A stretch of DNA of 33,498 nt from Peptococcaceae bacterium (GTDB lineage Bacteria; Bacillota; Desulfitobacteriia; Desulfitobacteriales; Syntrophobotulaceae): assembly GCA_012520405.1 (NCBI GenBank), contig JAAYOJ010000065.1, forward strand, positions 1 through 33,498, written 5' to 3'. The notes below the pieces were generated by a model that saw only the letters and a program-made list of their open reading frames with translations, was not told where the DNA came from and did not search any database. Both the position numbers and the translations under genes were made by a program. Below are positions 32,813-33,498 of this stretch, in pieces (within the stretch, counting starts at the first letter, position 1; each line of letters begins with the position of its first letter).

Positions 32813-32833
32813 TAGTAATACAAATAATACAAT
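32791..32833. promoter_or_regulatory. Operator-like 18-bp inverted repeat overlapping the GntR promoter
   Basis: 32791-32808 pairs with 32816-32833 at 17 of 18 positions, with a 7-bp centre. It covers the spacer and the beginning of the -10 box and extends past it, the usual layout for a self-repressing GntR (YtrA-type) regulator. Confidence 0.55.
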
Positions 32834-32851
32834 TTAAAGAAGGGAAAACCA

Positions 32852-33226
32852 ATGATATTAAGGATTGACATGGCCAGCGATATCCCAATTTACCAACAGA
32901 TCCGTAATCAGGTCGTGCTTGCTGTTGCTAAAGAGATTCTCAAGCCCGGGGATGCCTTGCCAACAGTCCGCCAGCTGGCCCAAGATATTGGAGTAAATCC
33001 GATGACGGTTAATAAAGCCTATGCACTCTTGAAAGATGAAGGCCTTATTATCATTGATCGCCGACACGGTGCCCAGATCAGCGATTGCGGTAAGGGCGAT
33101 ATTGTTTTTAATCAGGATTTTGACAATAGACTGGAACTTCTGATTTCAGAAGCCCGAATGAGAGGCGCTACCAAGCAGGAAATTACAAAACATCTCTTAA
33201 ACCTGATTGATTTGGTTTTCGAGTAA
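32852..33226 (+). CDS. GntR family transcriptional regulator, YtrA subfamily
   Basis: 124 residues: winged helix-turn-helix (about 8-75; PIYQQIRNQVVLAVAKEIL, LPTVRQLAQDIGVNPMTVNKAYALLKDEGL) plus a short C-terminal helical tail (LELLISEARMRGATKQEITKHLLNLI), the size and plan of YtrA-type GntR repressors that usually control adjacent transporters or membrane proteins. ATG 32852 with AAGAAGGGAA upstream. Overlap of an inverted repeat with its promoter suggests autoregulation. The membrane protein gene begins 13 bp after its stop and is the likely co-regulated target. Confidence 0.93.
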   Translation: MILRIDMASDIPIYQQIRNQVVLAVAKEILKPGDALPTVRQLAQDIGVNPMTVNKAYALLKDEGLIIIDRRHGAQISDCGKGDIVFNQDFDNRLELLISEARMRGATKQEITKHLLNLIDLVFE

Positions 33227-33239
33227 GGAGGAAATGCGT

Positions 33240-33498
33240 ATGCTTATTACACTAATTATCATTGCCTGGCTAGTTTTTGGAATGATGGCAGCCTTTACGC
33301 TGTTCTATACTAAGGATCAAAATCATCAGGTTCTAGGCGTAACTCTCTCCGACGCCCATGCCCAAACGCCGGAAGTACAAGATATGTTAAGCGGGTACAA
33401 ACGAACGTGTATTCTCCTTTTCCTGCTCTCCGGCGGACTCAGCCTTTTGCTGCTGCTTCCGGCCTTCGGGTCCTATGTTGAGTTCCTTCTGCTCATGC
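33240..33498 (+). CDS. Integral membrane protein, N-terminal part (DUF1648-like), cut by window edge
   Basis: 86 codons visible, open at the window end. It has a hydrophobic helix (ITLIIIAWLVFGMMAAFTLFY), a polar loop (LGVTLSDAHAQTPEVQDML) and a second helical hydrophobic region (CILLFLLSGGLSLLLLLPAF). This pattern and its position behind a YtrA-type GntR gene resemble the DUF1648/SdpI-like membrane proteins found there in other Firmicutes; I am only moderately sure. ATG 33240 is preferred over ATG 33234 because AAGGAGG at 33225-33231 is better spaced. Confidence 0.65.
   Translation, partial: MLITLIIIAWLVFGMMAAFTLFYTKDQNHQVLGVTLSDAHAQTPEVQDMLSGYKRTCILLFLLSGGLSLLLLLPAFGSYVEFLLLM

Overview
This window looks like chromosome from a low-to-mid GC, anaerobic, endospore-forming member of the Firmicutes (Clostridia, possibly Peptococcaceae-like). 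The basis is a spore photoproduct lyase family protein, strong AGGAGG-type ribosome binding sites, frequent TTG and GTG starts, three oxygen-sensitive-type Fe-S flavoenzymes of the old yellow enzyme (OYE) family, a cell-wall-binding-repeat protein, a LytR-CpsA-Psr protein and a YtrA-type GntR regulator. The genus cannot be fixed from sequence reading alone.

Layout. 1-750: 3' part of an IS3-family transposase and a perfect 21-bp inverted repeat. 761-2252: a small orphan reading frame and a peptidoglycan-binding M14 carboxypeptidase. 2249-6519 (minus): two tandem-oriented FMN/4Fe-4S/FAD oxidoreductases separated by a gene-poor, palindrome-containing stretch. 7028-9066: a SEC-C tail protein and an SGNH hydrolase. 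9268-13570: sbcD-sbcC, a DNA-end processing operon. 13726-15333: an LCP cell-wall protein with two C-terminal repeat modules. 15479-15832: a small duplicated helical protein whose ribosome binding site is partly buried in a hairpin. 16015-17832: a membrane-anchored MutS-like ATPase. 18046-19408: what appears to be a decayed ECF sigma / membrane anti-sigma locus with internal deletions. 19488-22653 (minus): a third OYE-type oxidoreductase, a 19-bp tandem repeat array in its upstream region, and a spore photoproduct lyase homologue. 22899-25198: a two-gene ABC exporter. 25314-27737: a large exported protein joining cell-wall-binding repeats, a VanX-type dipeptidase and a CapA-type phosphoesterase-like domain. 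27777-29156 (minus): a sodium:neurotransmitter-type symporter with a good promoter and a cre-like site. 29333-32706: NRDE protein, NapH-like polyferredoxin, SppA protease and RDD membrane protein. 32852-end: a GntR regulator with an apparent self-operator, followed by the start of a membrane protein gene.

How the genes work together. Themes are cell-wall handling (M14 peptidase, LCP, CWB2-VanX-CapA, SppA), DNA repair and maintenance (SbcCD, MutS-like, SPL) and anaerobic reduction of unsaturated or xenobiotic carbon compounds (three OYE enzymes). There is no CRISPR array, rRNA or tRNA that I could recognise. The least ordinary items are the three-domain wall protein, the apparently collapsed sigma/anti-sigma locus, the SPL homologue lacking the usual hydrogen-donor cysteine, the 19-bp repeat array, and the hairpin that covers a Shine-Dalgarno sequence.
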